Shown piece after piece: positions 8,674-17,403 of a stretch of 64,000 nucleotides of DNA (its first letter is position 1; every line of letters starts with the position of its first letter). Below the pieces are notes generated by a model, which worked only from the letters and a program-made list of their open reading frames with translations, was not told the origin of the DNA and searched no databases. The position numbers and the translations under genes are program-made. This DNA comes from Sphingobacteriaceae bacterium (lineage in GTDB: Bacteria > Bacteroidota > Bacteroidia > Sphingobacteriales > Sphingobacteriaceae): the NCBI GenBank assembly GCA_014380615.1, contig JACMJM010000051.1, positions 1 through 64,000 of the forward strand. Reading direction: 5' to 3'.

Positions 8674-10251
8674 TTATTGCCAGTAACTATTTAATTGCAT
8701 AAAAGGATTATTATAGAGTGCGTTAACATCAATCGGCCAAGTCCAGGCCCCCCTTTCAAACTGGTCGGCAGATAAGGGATTAGGCACCCAGTTACCATCC
8801 ATAATACGTCCGGTTCTTACCAGGTCAAAATAAAGATGCCCTTCACCCATCAGTTCTTTAGAGCGCTCAATAAAAATTTCATCTTTCAAATGCTCACCAC
8901 CTGGACCACTATAATCGGGTGCCCCGGCTCTGTTTCGAACCATGTTCAGCATCGATATTGCGGTACCTTCTGTACCCAGATTAGCAAGAGCTTCTGCACG
9001 GAGTAAAATCACTTCAGCCAGCCTGGACATCACCAAACTCCACTCTGGGATGGCATTTGGATTATTAGTTACAGACGAATTAATGATCCCTTGAAACTTC
9101 AACAACTGAAAATTTCCACTTTCAGATAACATAAAGCTATCAAACCAAAGATCTCTTCGCTTATCAGGCCCACCGGCATATAACGAAGTAAGGTAATCTG
9201 CCCTAAAATAAGCATGGCTTGAGTTGTTGTCGCCATTAGCCCCCTTATTAGGAGTCCGAAGCATCATTTCGCCAAAAAAGGCTCGGAAAAAATTAGTGGG
9301 AAGAGGGTTAGGCGCATAATTAATACTTTGGCCAAATTCAAAAATTGTTTCTTCGCTTCTACCGCGCATTACTCTTTCAAACTCCTCTATAGGTACCAAT
9401 GAATAAATATCTGCTTTTATAAGCTCATCACCTAGAGTTTCTGTTTCCTGCCAATAAGTTATAGCGTTGGCTTTATCAAAGCCTGCATTCCACATATTCA
9501 TATTCATCAGTAAGCTTAAGGCAGCTCCACGGGTTGCCCTGATGGTTTTTAATGCCGGATCGGAATAAATGAGGGGAAGATTATCCTTATGACTCTTTAA
9601 ATCGGCTATACATTTATTGATAACCGAAACAAAATTTTCCCTTGGTAAGGGTGTGCGTTCATAGGGATCGATATAATAGACTACATCACCAAAAACTCTA
9701 ACCATGGTAAAGTAAGCGAAACATCTAATAAAGGCAGCCTCTGCCAAATACTGTCGTTTTTCTTGCTCACTTAGGCCTGGTACACCTTTTGTTACCCGAT
9801 CAAACATAATATTCGCACCCTGAATAGCCGAATAAAATTCAGTCCATTTAGTGATGGAGGTAAAATTAAAAACCAGATTAGATCCCGTAGCAGGATTCCA
9901 GGGCTTGGTTACATCTAACACTCCGGATGCGTTCCGTTGCAGGTTATTAACAGCAAATTGATTATAAACTAATCGAATATTTTTTTCGCCACCAGAGTTG
10001 GAATTATTAATTATGGTTGGGAGTATTTGTCCCGACCGAAGCTCGCCGGTTGCTGGTATAAATGCCGTTGATGTTAACTTACTCCTCATAATAGCATACA
10101 GGCTTGTTGAAAAGGCTTCTACATCAGCGCGAGATTGCCAGAAATTAACTCCGCTTAGTTTATCCAGAGGGGTTACATTTAAAAATTTCTTGCAACTAAA
10201 CTGGCCTGCGCAGACAACAAAAAACAATAAACTTATAATATGCTTTTTCAT
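8674..10251 (-). CDS. SusD/RagB family nutrient-binding lipoprotein (pair 1)
   Basis: 525 residues with lipoprotein signal GQFSC (Cys20), directly followed by KKFLNVTPLDKLSGVNFW, a classical SusD start. TPR-like helices include YLAEAAFIRCFAYFTMVRVFGDVVYY, the most conserved SusD block, and the C-terminal RagB part has MSRLAEVILLRAEALANLG and IFIERSKELMGEGHLYFDLVRTGR. SusD proteins form the extracellular lid over the SusC barrel and capture the glycan. It sits 10 bp downstream of its SusC partner (10262-13417). Length is typical. Confidence 0.96.
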   Translation of the reverse strand: MKKHIISLLFFVVCAGQFSCKKFLNVTPLDKLSGVNFWQSRADVEAFSTSLYAIMRSKLTSTAFIPATGELRSGQILPTIINNSNSGGEKNIRLVYNQFAVNNLQRNASGVLDVTKPWNPATGSNLVFNFTSITKWTEFYSAIQGANIMFDRVTKGVPGLSEQEKRQYLAEAAFIRCFAYFTMVRVFGDVVYYIDPYERTPLPRENFVSVINKCIADLKSHKDNLPLIYSDPALKTIRATRGAALSLLMNMNMWNAGFDKANAITYWQETETLGDELIKADIYSLVPIEEFERVMRGRSEETIFEFGQSINYAPNPLPTNFFRAFFGEMMLRTPNKGANGDNNSSHAYFRADYLTSLYAGGPDKRRDLWFDSFMLSESGNFQLLKFQGIINSSVTNNPNAIPEWSLVMSRLAEVILLRAEALANLGTEGTAISMLNMVRNRAGAPDYSGPGGEHLKDEIFIERSKELMGEGHLYFDLVRTGRIMDGNWVPNPLSADQFERGAWTWPIDVNALYNNPFMQLNSYWQ

Positions 10252-10261
10252 ATTTTAATTT

Positions 10262-13200
10262 TTAAAAATCGATATCACAACCAAAATTATAGGTTCTTGA
10301 AACGGGGTAACCATTAGACTGATCCCAGCCTAACCCACTTACATTCTCGGGGCTTGGTCCGGAATAGGGCGAAAATGTAATAAGGTTATTAGCCGAAATA
10401 TGAAACCGTATGTTTCTGAGACCCAATTTGGAAATCCGATTTTTGTTAACGGTGTATCCCAATGCTACGCTATTAATTTTAAAGTATGATCCATCCTCCT
10501 GAAATAAGGACTGATCTACCCGGAACGGATTTATGGCAGCTGCACGATTAAAGTCGAACGGATTTGGAAACTCAGAAATGTCGCCTGATTGCTTCCAGTA
10601 ATTAACATCATCAAGAGGGAGATAAACACTTCTTCCGAAAGGATCTTTTACCAGTGCTAAACGGGATGCAAGTGCTGCATTTAAGATATCGCGCTTAAGT
10701 GTAAAAGAGGCATTAACGGTAAATGAAAAAGCCTTATAGATTATGGTAGATCCTAACCCGCCAGTAACTTTTGGTTGTGAATTGCCCAATACCTGCTTGT
10801 CTTTATCATCAATAATATAGTCTCCGTTCGTATCTTGCCAAATTGGATCGCCCTCTTTAAAAAAGGCTGTCGCATTTACCGGCGTGCGAAGAGGCAGACC
10901 AGTCACCGGATCAATAGGAACATCCCCAGTATTCCGATATACACCTTCATTTTTCAATAAAAAGTTTGAAAACGTATTTCTTCCCACCCGAGTTACTATA
11001 CTATTGCTTTGGAGAATTTGATTCTTGTTTCCTGGTAAGCTTGTCACAAAATCATTATTCAAGGCTGCGTTAGCATTTATTATCCAATTAATCTTGCTAT
11101 TGTTTGGCAATGGCCTGGCAATTACAGTAAGCTCATAACCATAATTGATCAAACCGGCATCGTTACTTAACACCTCAACAAAGCCCGTGGTACTAGGCAA
11201 AGCGATTGTGCGCTGCAAATTAGTCACGGCACTGCGGTATGTATCGAATATAAATTGATACCTGTTTTTGAACAACGACAGATCAAGTCCGATATTTAAA
11301 TCCTTCTTTGTGGTAGGTTTAAGTTTATTATTCGGAATAGTTTGATAATCAATTCCAATAATTGGGGTTCCCTCGTAGTCACCGGCAGGGCGATATACCC
11401 CATAGAGTGAATATACATTTCCGGTAGGTCTAACATTTTTACCCGAACTTAACCTTAAGGCACCTGAACTAAGCCATTTCGAGTCCTCAAATAGTTTCTC
11501 TTTGCCAAAATTCCATTTTAAAGCACCAGCATAGTTCTTGGCAAAAGGGCTGTCGAATCCAGAGATTGAAGATGCATCAAGCCTGTAAGTCAGATCAAGG
11601 ATATACTTTTTTCTGAAGTTGTAGGAGAAACCACTCGAGTAAGATACAGATCGTTCATCAAGAGGCCTTTTAGGGTTAATTAGCACGCCTCCCCCTCGTG
11701 ACCTGAAGGGACTTGAACCAAGAGGTCCGGTCAACTGGTCGTTAGCGGTTTGCACCAGCCTGCTATAGTTTACCTGGTACGCTTTGATCCCTACTTCCGA
11801 AAAGGTATTCAGAAAAAAGTTATGGTCTGAACCGTTAAAGCTTTTTGCATACGTAAACCCTCCTCTTCCATACAAATTAGAACTTCGCTCATTAAGAGCA
11901 TAACTTATTGCTCTTAGATCAGTTGTGGCGAGCGCAGGGGTATTAGTTTCTTCAGTACCAACCGCATAATCGTAACTACCAGTAGCAGTAAGCCTAAGCC
12001 CAGGAATGAAAGAATAACTAAGATTCATACTTGGCCGGATATTTTTCGACAGGTTATTATTTTCAACCGACATATCAGCCAAGACACTAGTTGATGCCTG
12101 AAATAATGATGGGCCAGGCAACAAGGATGATGCAGCAGAGTTACTAGCGGCTCCGGTTTGCAGAATCCCTAGACCATTACCCTTATTTTTCTTTCCAATA
12201 CCGCTCGCTACAGTGAAGTTAACCCAAAAATCATCAGTTGGACGGTACTCAAGCAGCATGCTTAACGAGTATCTGTCAAATCCTGTGTTTTTAATTATAC
12301 CTTTCTCTTTATAGTACCCAAAGTTGGTCTTATAGTTAAATTTATTATCCCCCCCATCAATGCCCAGGTTATGAGTAGTATTAAATGTTGAACCATAATA
12401 AACAGACTGCCAGTCGGTAGAGTTGTTATAATAAGAGCTCAAGCTATCAGAAAGCATTGGTATCTCAGTAATCTTTAGCCGATCATTATAAGTTCCCATG
12501 GCATAAATTTCGTTGATTTTCGCCAGGCGCTCTGCCCTGCCTCCAATCGTTTCACGCAGTTTTGGAGGCGTGTTTACAAAGAACTTTGATGAATATCTAA
12601 ATCGTGGTTTGGGAGAGTTTCCCCTACGTGTAGTTATAAGTATTACACCATATGCACCACGTGAACCATATTGAGAGGTTGCCTGAACATCTTTCAGTAT
12701 TTCAATACTAGCGATATCTTCCGGAGGTATTAGTGAAAGAGGGCTAACTCCTGGCCCCGGAGTGTTAAAACCGAAGTCTGAATTCGCATCTGCTTCCACA
12801 GGTATATTGTCAATTACATAAAGTGGTGAATAAGGTGTAAGAAAAGCGTCCTCTCCTGTTGTTCCTGAAATATCCATACCAGATACTCCCCGTAAAGCAA
12901 CAGTTCCGCGATATCCTGGAGCACCTGTATTAACCTGAATGTTCAATCCGGCTACTTTACCCTGAAGTAACTGCTCCACATTAGATACAGGAAGATCCTT
13001 TATATCCTTATCGGTTATAATATACGAAGAGCCCCCGCTTTCCTCTCTGGTCCGTTTAGTATAACCGCGAATCACAACTTCATTCATTATCGATACAGAT
13101 TCAGTTAGGGATACATTAATCATAGTCTGCTTTGCCTCAAGCTTCACCTTACGATCTGTGTATCCGACATACCGAAAAATTAAATTAGCACCTTCTGAGA

Positions 13201-13417
13201 CCGTAATAGTGAAACGCCCCATAGCATCGGTAACAGCAAGCGGTTTTGGTGGTTTGACATCAAGCGCCACTGTAACACCCGGAACCGGGTCTGAAGTGTT
13301 TCTGTCTATTACCACTCCCCGTACTTGAATCTGTTTAGCTTGAGAAAACAGAAGTTCTGGTAATACACAAAGCAGGATTACGAGTAACTTGGCGGCATAT
13401 AAATTTCTTCTCATCAT
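10262..13417 (-). CDS. SusC/RagA family TonB-dependent outer-membrane transporter (pair 1)
   Basis: 1051 residues. After the signal peptide (cleavage near LLFSQ) comes a carboxypeptidase-regulatory-like domain at about 30-110 (VRGVVIDRNTSDPVPGVTV, VTDAMGRFTITV, FRYVGYTDRKV), a linker with VVIRGYTKRTREESGG, then the plug at about 120-265 (LPVSNVEQLLQGKVAGLNI, SIEILKDVQATSQYGSRGAYG, ILITTRRG). The remaining 780 residues are the 22-strand barrel, ending in SRTYNFGCDIDF with the terminal Phe typical of outer-membrane barrels. It imports oligosaccharides captured by the SusD 10 bp downstream. It is 15 bp after the DUF5007 gene, in mid-operon. Full family length. Confidence 0.96.
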   Translation of the reverse strand: MMRRNLYAAKLLVILLCVLPELLFSQAKQIQVRGVVIDRNTSDPVPGVTVALDVKPPKPLAVTDAMGRFTITVSEGANLIFRYVGYTDRKVKLEAKQTMINVSLTESVSIMNEVVIRGYTKRTREESGGSSYIITDKDIKDLPVSNVEQLLQGKVAGLNIQVNTGAPGYRGTVALRGVSGMDISGTTGEDAFLTPYSPLYVIDNIPVEADANSDFGFNTPGPGVSPLSLIPPEDIASIEILKDVQATSQYGSRGAYGVILITTRRGNSPKPRFRYSSKFFVNTPPKLRETIGGRAERLAKINEIYAMGTYNDRLKITEIPMLSDSLSSYYNNSTDWQSVYYGSTFNTTHNLGIDGGDNKFNYKTNFGYYKEKGIIKNTGFDRYSLSMLLEYRPTDDFWVNFTVASGIGKKNKGNGLGILQTGAASNSAASSLLPGPSLFQASTSVLADMSVENNNLSKNIRPSMNLSYSFIPGLRLTATGSYDYAVGTEETNTPALATTDLRAISYALNERSSNLYGRGGFTYAKSFNGSDHNFFLNTFSEVGIKAYQVNYSRLVQTANDQLTGPLGSSPFRSRGGGVLINPKRPLDERSVSYSSGFSYNFRKKYILDLTYRLDASSISGFDSPFAKNYAGALKWNFGKEKLFEDSKWLSSGALRLSSGKNVRPTGNVYSLYGVYRPAGDYEGTPIIGIDYQTIPNNKLKPTTKKDLNIGLDLSLFKNRYQFIFDTYRSAVTNLQRTIALPSTTGFVEVLSNDAGLINYGYELTVIARPLPNNSKINWIINANAALNNDFVTSLPGNKNQILQSNSIVTRVGRNTFSNFLLKNEGVYRNTGDVPIDPVTGLPLRTPVNATAFFKEGDPIWQDTNGDYIIDDKDKQVLGNSQPKVTGGLGSTIIYKAFSFTVNASFTLKRDILNAALASRLALVKDPFGRSVYLPLDDVNYWKQSGDISEFPNPFDFNRAAAINPFRVDQSLFQEDGSYFKINSVALGYTVNKNRISKLGLRNIRFHISANNLITFSPYSGPSPENVSGLGWDQSNGYPVSRTYNFGCDIDF

Positions 13418-13432
13418 TTGATTATCTATGCA

Positions 13433-14533
13433 TTAAAATTCATCTTCGAAACGCGGGGATTCTGTTGTAAACTTGAAGTTTATCTCCCAGTCTCCCTGAC
13501 GGAAAATATTAAAATTTAAAGTCATCTTACCGTTCTCCCTAATCCCGTTAAAACCTAATCTTGTGTACGAAAATTCAACCAGTGCCTTAGACCCGTCAGC
13601 AGTTGTATAAGGCGTTGGGCGTACTATTAAAGGAATAGGGTAAGCTATATCATACCGTACAAACTCATTTGTTTTTTGCATATTAAATCCATGCACCAAT
13701 GTGGCCCACTTAGTTTGGTTGAAGAGGTCAGGATTTATACTATTATTGTTGCGATCAAGAAACTTAAAAGTGAGTGAGTTTCCGTCGCCCGTACGGACAA
13801 TAGTGACTTTAACATCACTATTATTAGTTGCATTGTTATTAGACAGTTGCTTACGGGTGTCGATACCTTTCATACCCACCAATGTTGTCGGAACTATACT
13901 CGCATTCGGGTTAGGTAATAGTACATTGCTAACCGGGTCGAATTCGTAGGGATCATACGCACGCTCCCGAAATGGATTTAAAACCAGATCCTTAATCAAC
14001 TTCGAACCACCACTATTAGAAACTTTTATATCGAATAAATAATAATAAGATGTTCCGCCAGGTGCTGAGTTAGAACCTTGAAAATATGGAACCAGCGTGT
14101 TGGTGGAGGTATTCCAAAAGATTAGTTCACCAGATTTTCTGACTTCAAAGACCGGATGCTTTTCCAGTTTCCGCTTTGCTTCAATTTCGCTAATACTTTT
14201 TTCCTGCCCGGTATAAGCAGCTGTCCATACCAAAGTTGGGAGCGAATCTGTAAGTTCAGGAGCAGCAGCACCATCATTTCTTCTTACGTTCAGCATTTCA
14301 AAGGTTAGCGGCAAGGTGGATCCATCCGCTACAAAATTGCCATTCAACAGGTTCGTCCTCCCGATAACAGGTGTAAATGTTTTAGTTGTAAAGTCTACTT
14401 GCTCACTCATAAAGTCTTTATCGTCAGGAAGCACACCATAAATCTTTTTACAACCGGGTATGATCCAGAATATCGATAAAGCAAAGACAGCTAAGCTCAA
14501 TATTTTTAGGTTACTATTATTACTCCGCTTCAT
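13433..14533 (-). CDS. DUF5007-type lipoprotein
   Basis: 366 residues, lipoprotein signal WIIPGC (Cys28) followed by KKIYGVLPDDKDFMSE. The mature part is beta-rich: FTPVIGRTNLLNGNFVADGSTLPLTFEML, then VFEVRKSGELIFWNTSTNT, and a C-terminal strand set ending GDWEINFKFTTESPRFEDEF. This matches what is known of DUF5007 proteins, which occur in Pedobacter-like SusCD operons. No catalytic motif is seen, so a surface binding role is the simplest inference. It lies between the two SusC/D modules, 5 bp after the FAS1/CBM gene and 15 bp before SusC of pair 1. Confidence 0.7.
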   Translation of the reverse strand: MKRSNNSNLKILSLAVFALSIFWIIPGCKKIYGVLPDDKDFMSEQVDFTTKTFTPVIGRTNLLNGNFVADGSTLPLTFEMLNVRRNDGAAAPELTDSLPTLVWTAAYTGQEKSISEIEAKRKLEKHPVFEVRKSGELIFWNTSTNTLVPYFQGSNSAPGGTSYYYLFDIKVSNSGGSKLIKDLVLNPFRERAYDPYEFDPVSNVLLPNPNASIVPTTLVGMKGIDTRKQLSNNNATNNSDVKVTIVRTGDGNSLTFKFLDRNNNSINPDLFNQTKWATLVHGFNMQKTNEFVRYDIAYPIPLIVRPTPYTTADGSKALVEFSYTRLGFNGIRENGKMTLNFNIFRQGDWEINFKFTTESPRFEDEF

Positions 14534-14538
14534 ATGGA

Positions 14539-15780
14539 TTAGTTGACACGTTTAACTACAAAATTTGTGATATTGAACTCATTTGTTTCAAAATAAAACC
14601 GCATTAAATATTCACCGGCTTTAAGATGGACCACCGGGCTGGATACAAGGATATTGTAATTATTATATCCCGCATTTACAGCAGGCTTAAAGAAGGATAA
14701 AGGACCTGTTAAGTTTTTAAAATTAAACTCGATATGAAATGATTTGGCATTATTGTTTCCGCCAGAAGACGCCCGGGTAGTGATGGTGTAATCACCTTCT
14801 TCTGGTACCATTACAGAGTAAATCAGCCACTCCTTCGCAGCCGAACTGCCAATTCCATGACTAGATGGAAAATAACCTGCCATATCAGTAGCAGCAGCGT
14901 GAGGGGCCTCAATATCTACACTTTCATCTATCCGATAATTTCCTCCAGCATTACCAGATACCAGAGGAGTAGCAGGTAAAGTAGTATCGAAATATCCTAC
15001 GCCCTGTCCTCCAGAATCGAAATCTTCTGATTCCATTAACACGGTACCATTAACTACCGAAGGGAATACAAAAGGCCCCGTGTAACCACCCGGCCTGAAT
15101 TTGCTTAACGTGTAAGGTTCAGGACTTGGCTTTGAATATTCTCCGAAGCCGAAAGGATGGGTTTCTTCCAAAATATGAATTACTCCATTCGAGGTTTTGA
15201 TATCTACAGCATTAGCTGTAGTTCTTAACCAATCTCGGGTAAATATACTTTTCTGAGTGTTGGAGAAAACTATTACCACCGGGCCACCTTTTAGCTGCCC
15301 TGTAGCAGTTGAAGTATTAAGCTTCCCGTTCATCGGGAAAGAGTATCGCGCTCCAGACATAACTAATCCATTAATAAGTGCCATAGAGTCAGCAATATGT
15401 TTACCCTGTACGATATATTTACAAACAATACTATCAAGTAGATTACGCTTTATATCTTTGAGATAAATTCTGGGTTTGCCTGCAAGACTTCTGGCAATAT
15501 TTAATTTAGTTACCACCTGCTCAAAACTAGCGTTTGTACATGCAAAAAGCGTTACTTCGCCAGTCTCAAGCGTTGGCTTAAGGTTAAGAAGATCAACCAC
15601 ATGCAGCAGTGAGTCGAATACACCCGGCTTACTTTTCAGATAATCATATGTTGTACCCGTAAAAACTTTAGTAGTGTTGGTATGAACATAATCACCATCC
15701 ACTTTTTTACATGCTGATATACTCATTATAACGAGTAATAATAAAATCGTATTCGCTTTAAAAAACTTTCCGTGTTTCAT
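14539..15780 (-). CDS. Fasciclin domain lipoprotein with C-terminal CBM6/35-like module
   Basis: 413 residues, lipobox MSISAC (Cys24). FAS1 covers about 40-215, opening with TYDYLKSKPGVFDSLLHVVDL and containing EVTLFACTNASFEQV and TSNGVIHILEETHPFGFG. Residues 250-413 form a separate beta-sandwich whose opening (MESEDFDSGGQGVGYFDT, then RIDESVDIE) matches carbohydrate-binding modules of family 6/35. The later strands WLIYSVMVPEEGDYTITTRAS and LKAGEYLMRFYFE also fit. It is longer than the FAS1 paralogue at 7954 by this extra domain, which makes a direct glycan-binding role likely. It follows SusD of pair 2 by 10 bp. Confidence 0.85.
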   Translation of the reverse strand: MKHGKFFKANTILLLLVIMSISACKKVDGDYVHTNTTKVFTGTTYDYLKSKPGVFDSLLHVVDLLNLKPTLETGEVTLFACTNASFEQVVTKLNIARSLAGKPRIYLKDIKRNLLDSIVCKYIVQGKHIADSMALINGLVMSGARYSFPMNGKLNTSTATGQLKGGPVVIVFSNTQKSIFTRDWLRTTANAVDIKTSNGVIHILEETHPFGFGEYSKPSPEPYTLSKFRPGGYTGPFVFPSVVNGTVLMESEDFDSGGQGVGYFDTTLPATPLVSGNAGGNYRIDESVDIEAPHAAATDMAGYFPSSHGIGSSAAKEWLIYSVMVPEEGDYTITTRASSGGNNNAKSFHIEFNFKNLTGPLSFFKPAVNAGYNNYNILVSSPVVHLKAGEYLMRFYFETNEFNITNFVVKRVN

Positions 15781-15790
15781 ATCCGTCGGT

Positions 15791-17401
15791 TTAATTATTA
15801 CTCCAATGAGGGTATTGAACCAATAATGGATTTTGACTTATAACCTCTTTTGCTATTGGCCAATAAATGCCGCCATCCTGAATCATAGCATTAAAGGCGG
15901 GGTCGTTATTTTTGATCTTTTTATATCTTACCATATCATACCAACGATGACCTTCCCCCATAAACTCTTTTCGACGTTCGGTGAAAATAGCATCAATAAG
16001 GCTTCCGTTTGCCAGGTTGAATGCCGGCAGTCCGCGAGCGGCCCTTGCATCATTCAAAAGAGTAAATGCCGCATCTGTGTCGCCAAGTACGGTATATGCT
16101 TCTGCCAGAAGCAGCCTCATATCCTCTGGCCTTGAAAGAACAATAGAGCTTCCGAACAGCGTGATAGAACCATCGGACCCAACCCCTGTTAAGGAGTTAA
16201 GAGGTGGAGGATTACTATCTTTAATTATAAAAACCTTAGTAAAAACAGGTATAGGCCGGTCAAATACTCCGAAATAGCGATCTCCGTTTGGTAGTGCGGT
16301 AACCGGATCGATATAGAACCGCTGATCGCCTATCTCCTTGAATACTGATAAAATAGTATCTTTCGGAACATATATGTCTGGTAATGATTTTCTTAAAATA
16401 TAAGGGGCTGCCAGTGTAAGGGTTTCAAGGCAACCGGAATTGCTTGCCTCACCGTTTACGAAATTATGTGGAAATCCAAATAAGATACTGTATTGATTTG
16501 ATCCAAACTCACCTCTGAACATCTGGCGAACCTGGTCGGCACTAAGAAAATTCATGGGCTGTGATGGTCCACCAGTAGTTAACGCTTGTAAAGTACGGTT
16601 ATCAAGCACCCATTTAGCACAAATTGCAGCATCAGCATATTTACCCTGCCAAGCATATACCTGGGCCAGGATAGCATAAGCACCATGTTTTTTTAAAGCC
16701 TGCCATTCGCCCATGTGCCAGCTTGCTCGTGGAACTTCAGGCTCAATATTATTATCTTTATAAACCACGGGAACATCCGGAATGATAGCTTTTATCTCTT
16801 CCTCAATAAAGGCAAGGATCTTTTCCTTACTTTCCCGGGGCTTGTTTCCAAATTGTCCATCGTTTGATGATAATATCAAAGGGACGTCACCCCAAATTCG
16901 GACCAAGTTAAAGTAAGCCAAAGCACGCAGGAATCTTGCATGTGCAGCTTCAATCCTGAAATCAACCGGCAGGTAATGAGGGTCGCGTTCAATTATTTTA
17001 GGAGCGTTTTCGAGAAAAACATTTGCTGCATTAACTACGGCATAAAATCTTCTCCAGTTGCGCAAGCTTTCAATAAGCGGATATGAAGCTGTTAATTTGT
17101 TTTGGGAAATAGCTTTAAGATCCAATCGCTGAGTACTTCTAAAATCGCCGCCTTTTCCATCAATAGTACGCAAATCGCCATAAAGCCAATACCTTTCATT
17201 ATCGCAAAATGCGGCTTTACTCAAGCCCAGTAATCCAAGCATCGCTGCTTTGGCATCCGTTTGTGTATTCCACATGCTTTCTTCACCCAATAGTCGTGTT
17301 GGGTCAACATCCAATAACTTCTTACATGAAATGCCGGACAAGGAAAAGAAAACGATAAACAGGATATTTAAGAGTCTCATTTTTATCATTAGTAAATTCA
17401 T
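15791..17401 (-). CDS. SusD/RagB family nutrient-binding lipoprotein (pair 2)
   Basis: 536 residues from the first start; Met6 or Met8 (codon at 17380) would also give a good lipoprotein signal ending SLSGISC. The mature protein starts KKLLDVDPTRLLGEESMW. Conserved SusD blocks are IEAAHARFLRALAYFNLVRIWGDVPL and, near the C-terminus, RPEDMRLLLAEAYTVLGD and IFTERRKEFMGEGHRWYDMVRYKK. It caps the SusC of pair 2, whose stop codon is only two bases upstream of this start. Sequence divergence from the other SusD suggests a different glycan or a different part of the same glycan. Confidence 0.95.
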   Translation of the reverse strand: MNLLMIKMRLLNILFIVFFSLSGISCKKLLDVDPTRLLGEESMWNTQTDAKAAMLGLLGLSKAAFCDNERYWLYGDLRTIDGKGGDFRSTQRLDLKAISQNKLTASYPLIESLRNWRRFYAVVNAANVFLENAPKIIERDPHYLPVDFRIEAAHARFLRALAYFNLVRIWGDVPLILSSNDGQFGNKPRESKEKILAFIEEEIKAIIPDVPVVYKDNNIEPEVPRASWHMGEWQALKKHGAYAILAQVYAWQGKYADAAICAKWVLDNRTLQALTTGGPSQPMNFLSADQVRQMFRGEFGSNQYSILFGFPHNFVNGEASNSGCLETLTLAAPYILRKSLPDIYVPKDTILSVFKEIGDQRFYIDPVTALPNGDRYFGVFDRPIPVFTKVFIIKDSNPPPLNSLTGVGSDGSITLFGSSIVLSRPEDMRLLLAEAYTVLGDTDAAFTLLNDARAARGLPAFNLANGSLIDAIFTERRKEFMGEGHRWYDMVRYKKIKNNDPAFNAMIQDGGIYWPIAKEVISQNPLLVQYPHWSNN

Positions 17402-17403
17402 TT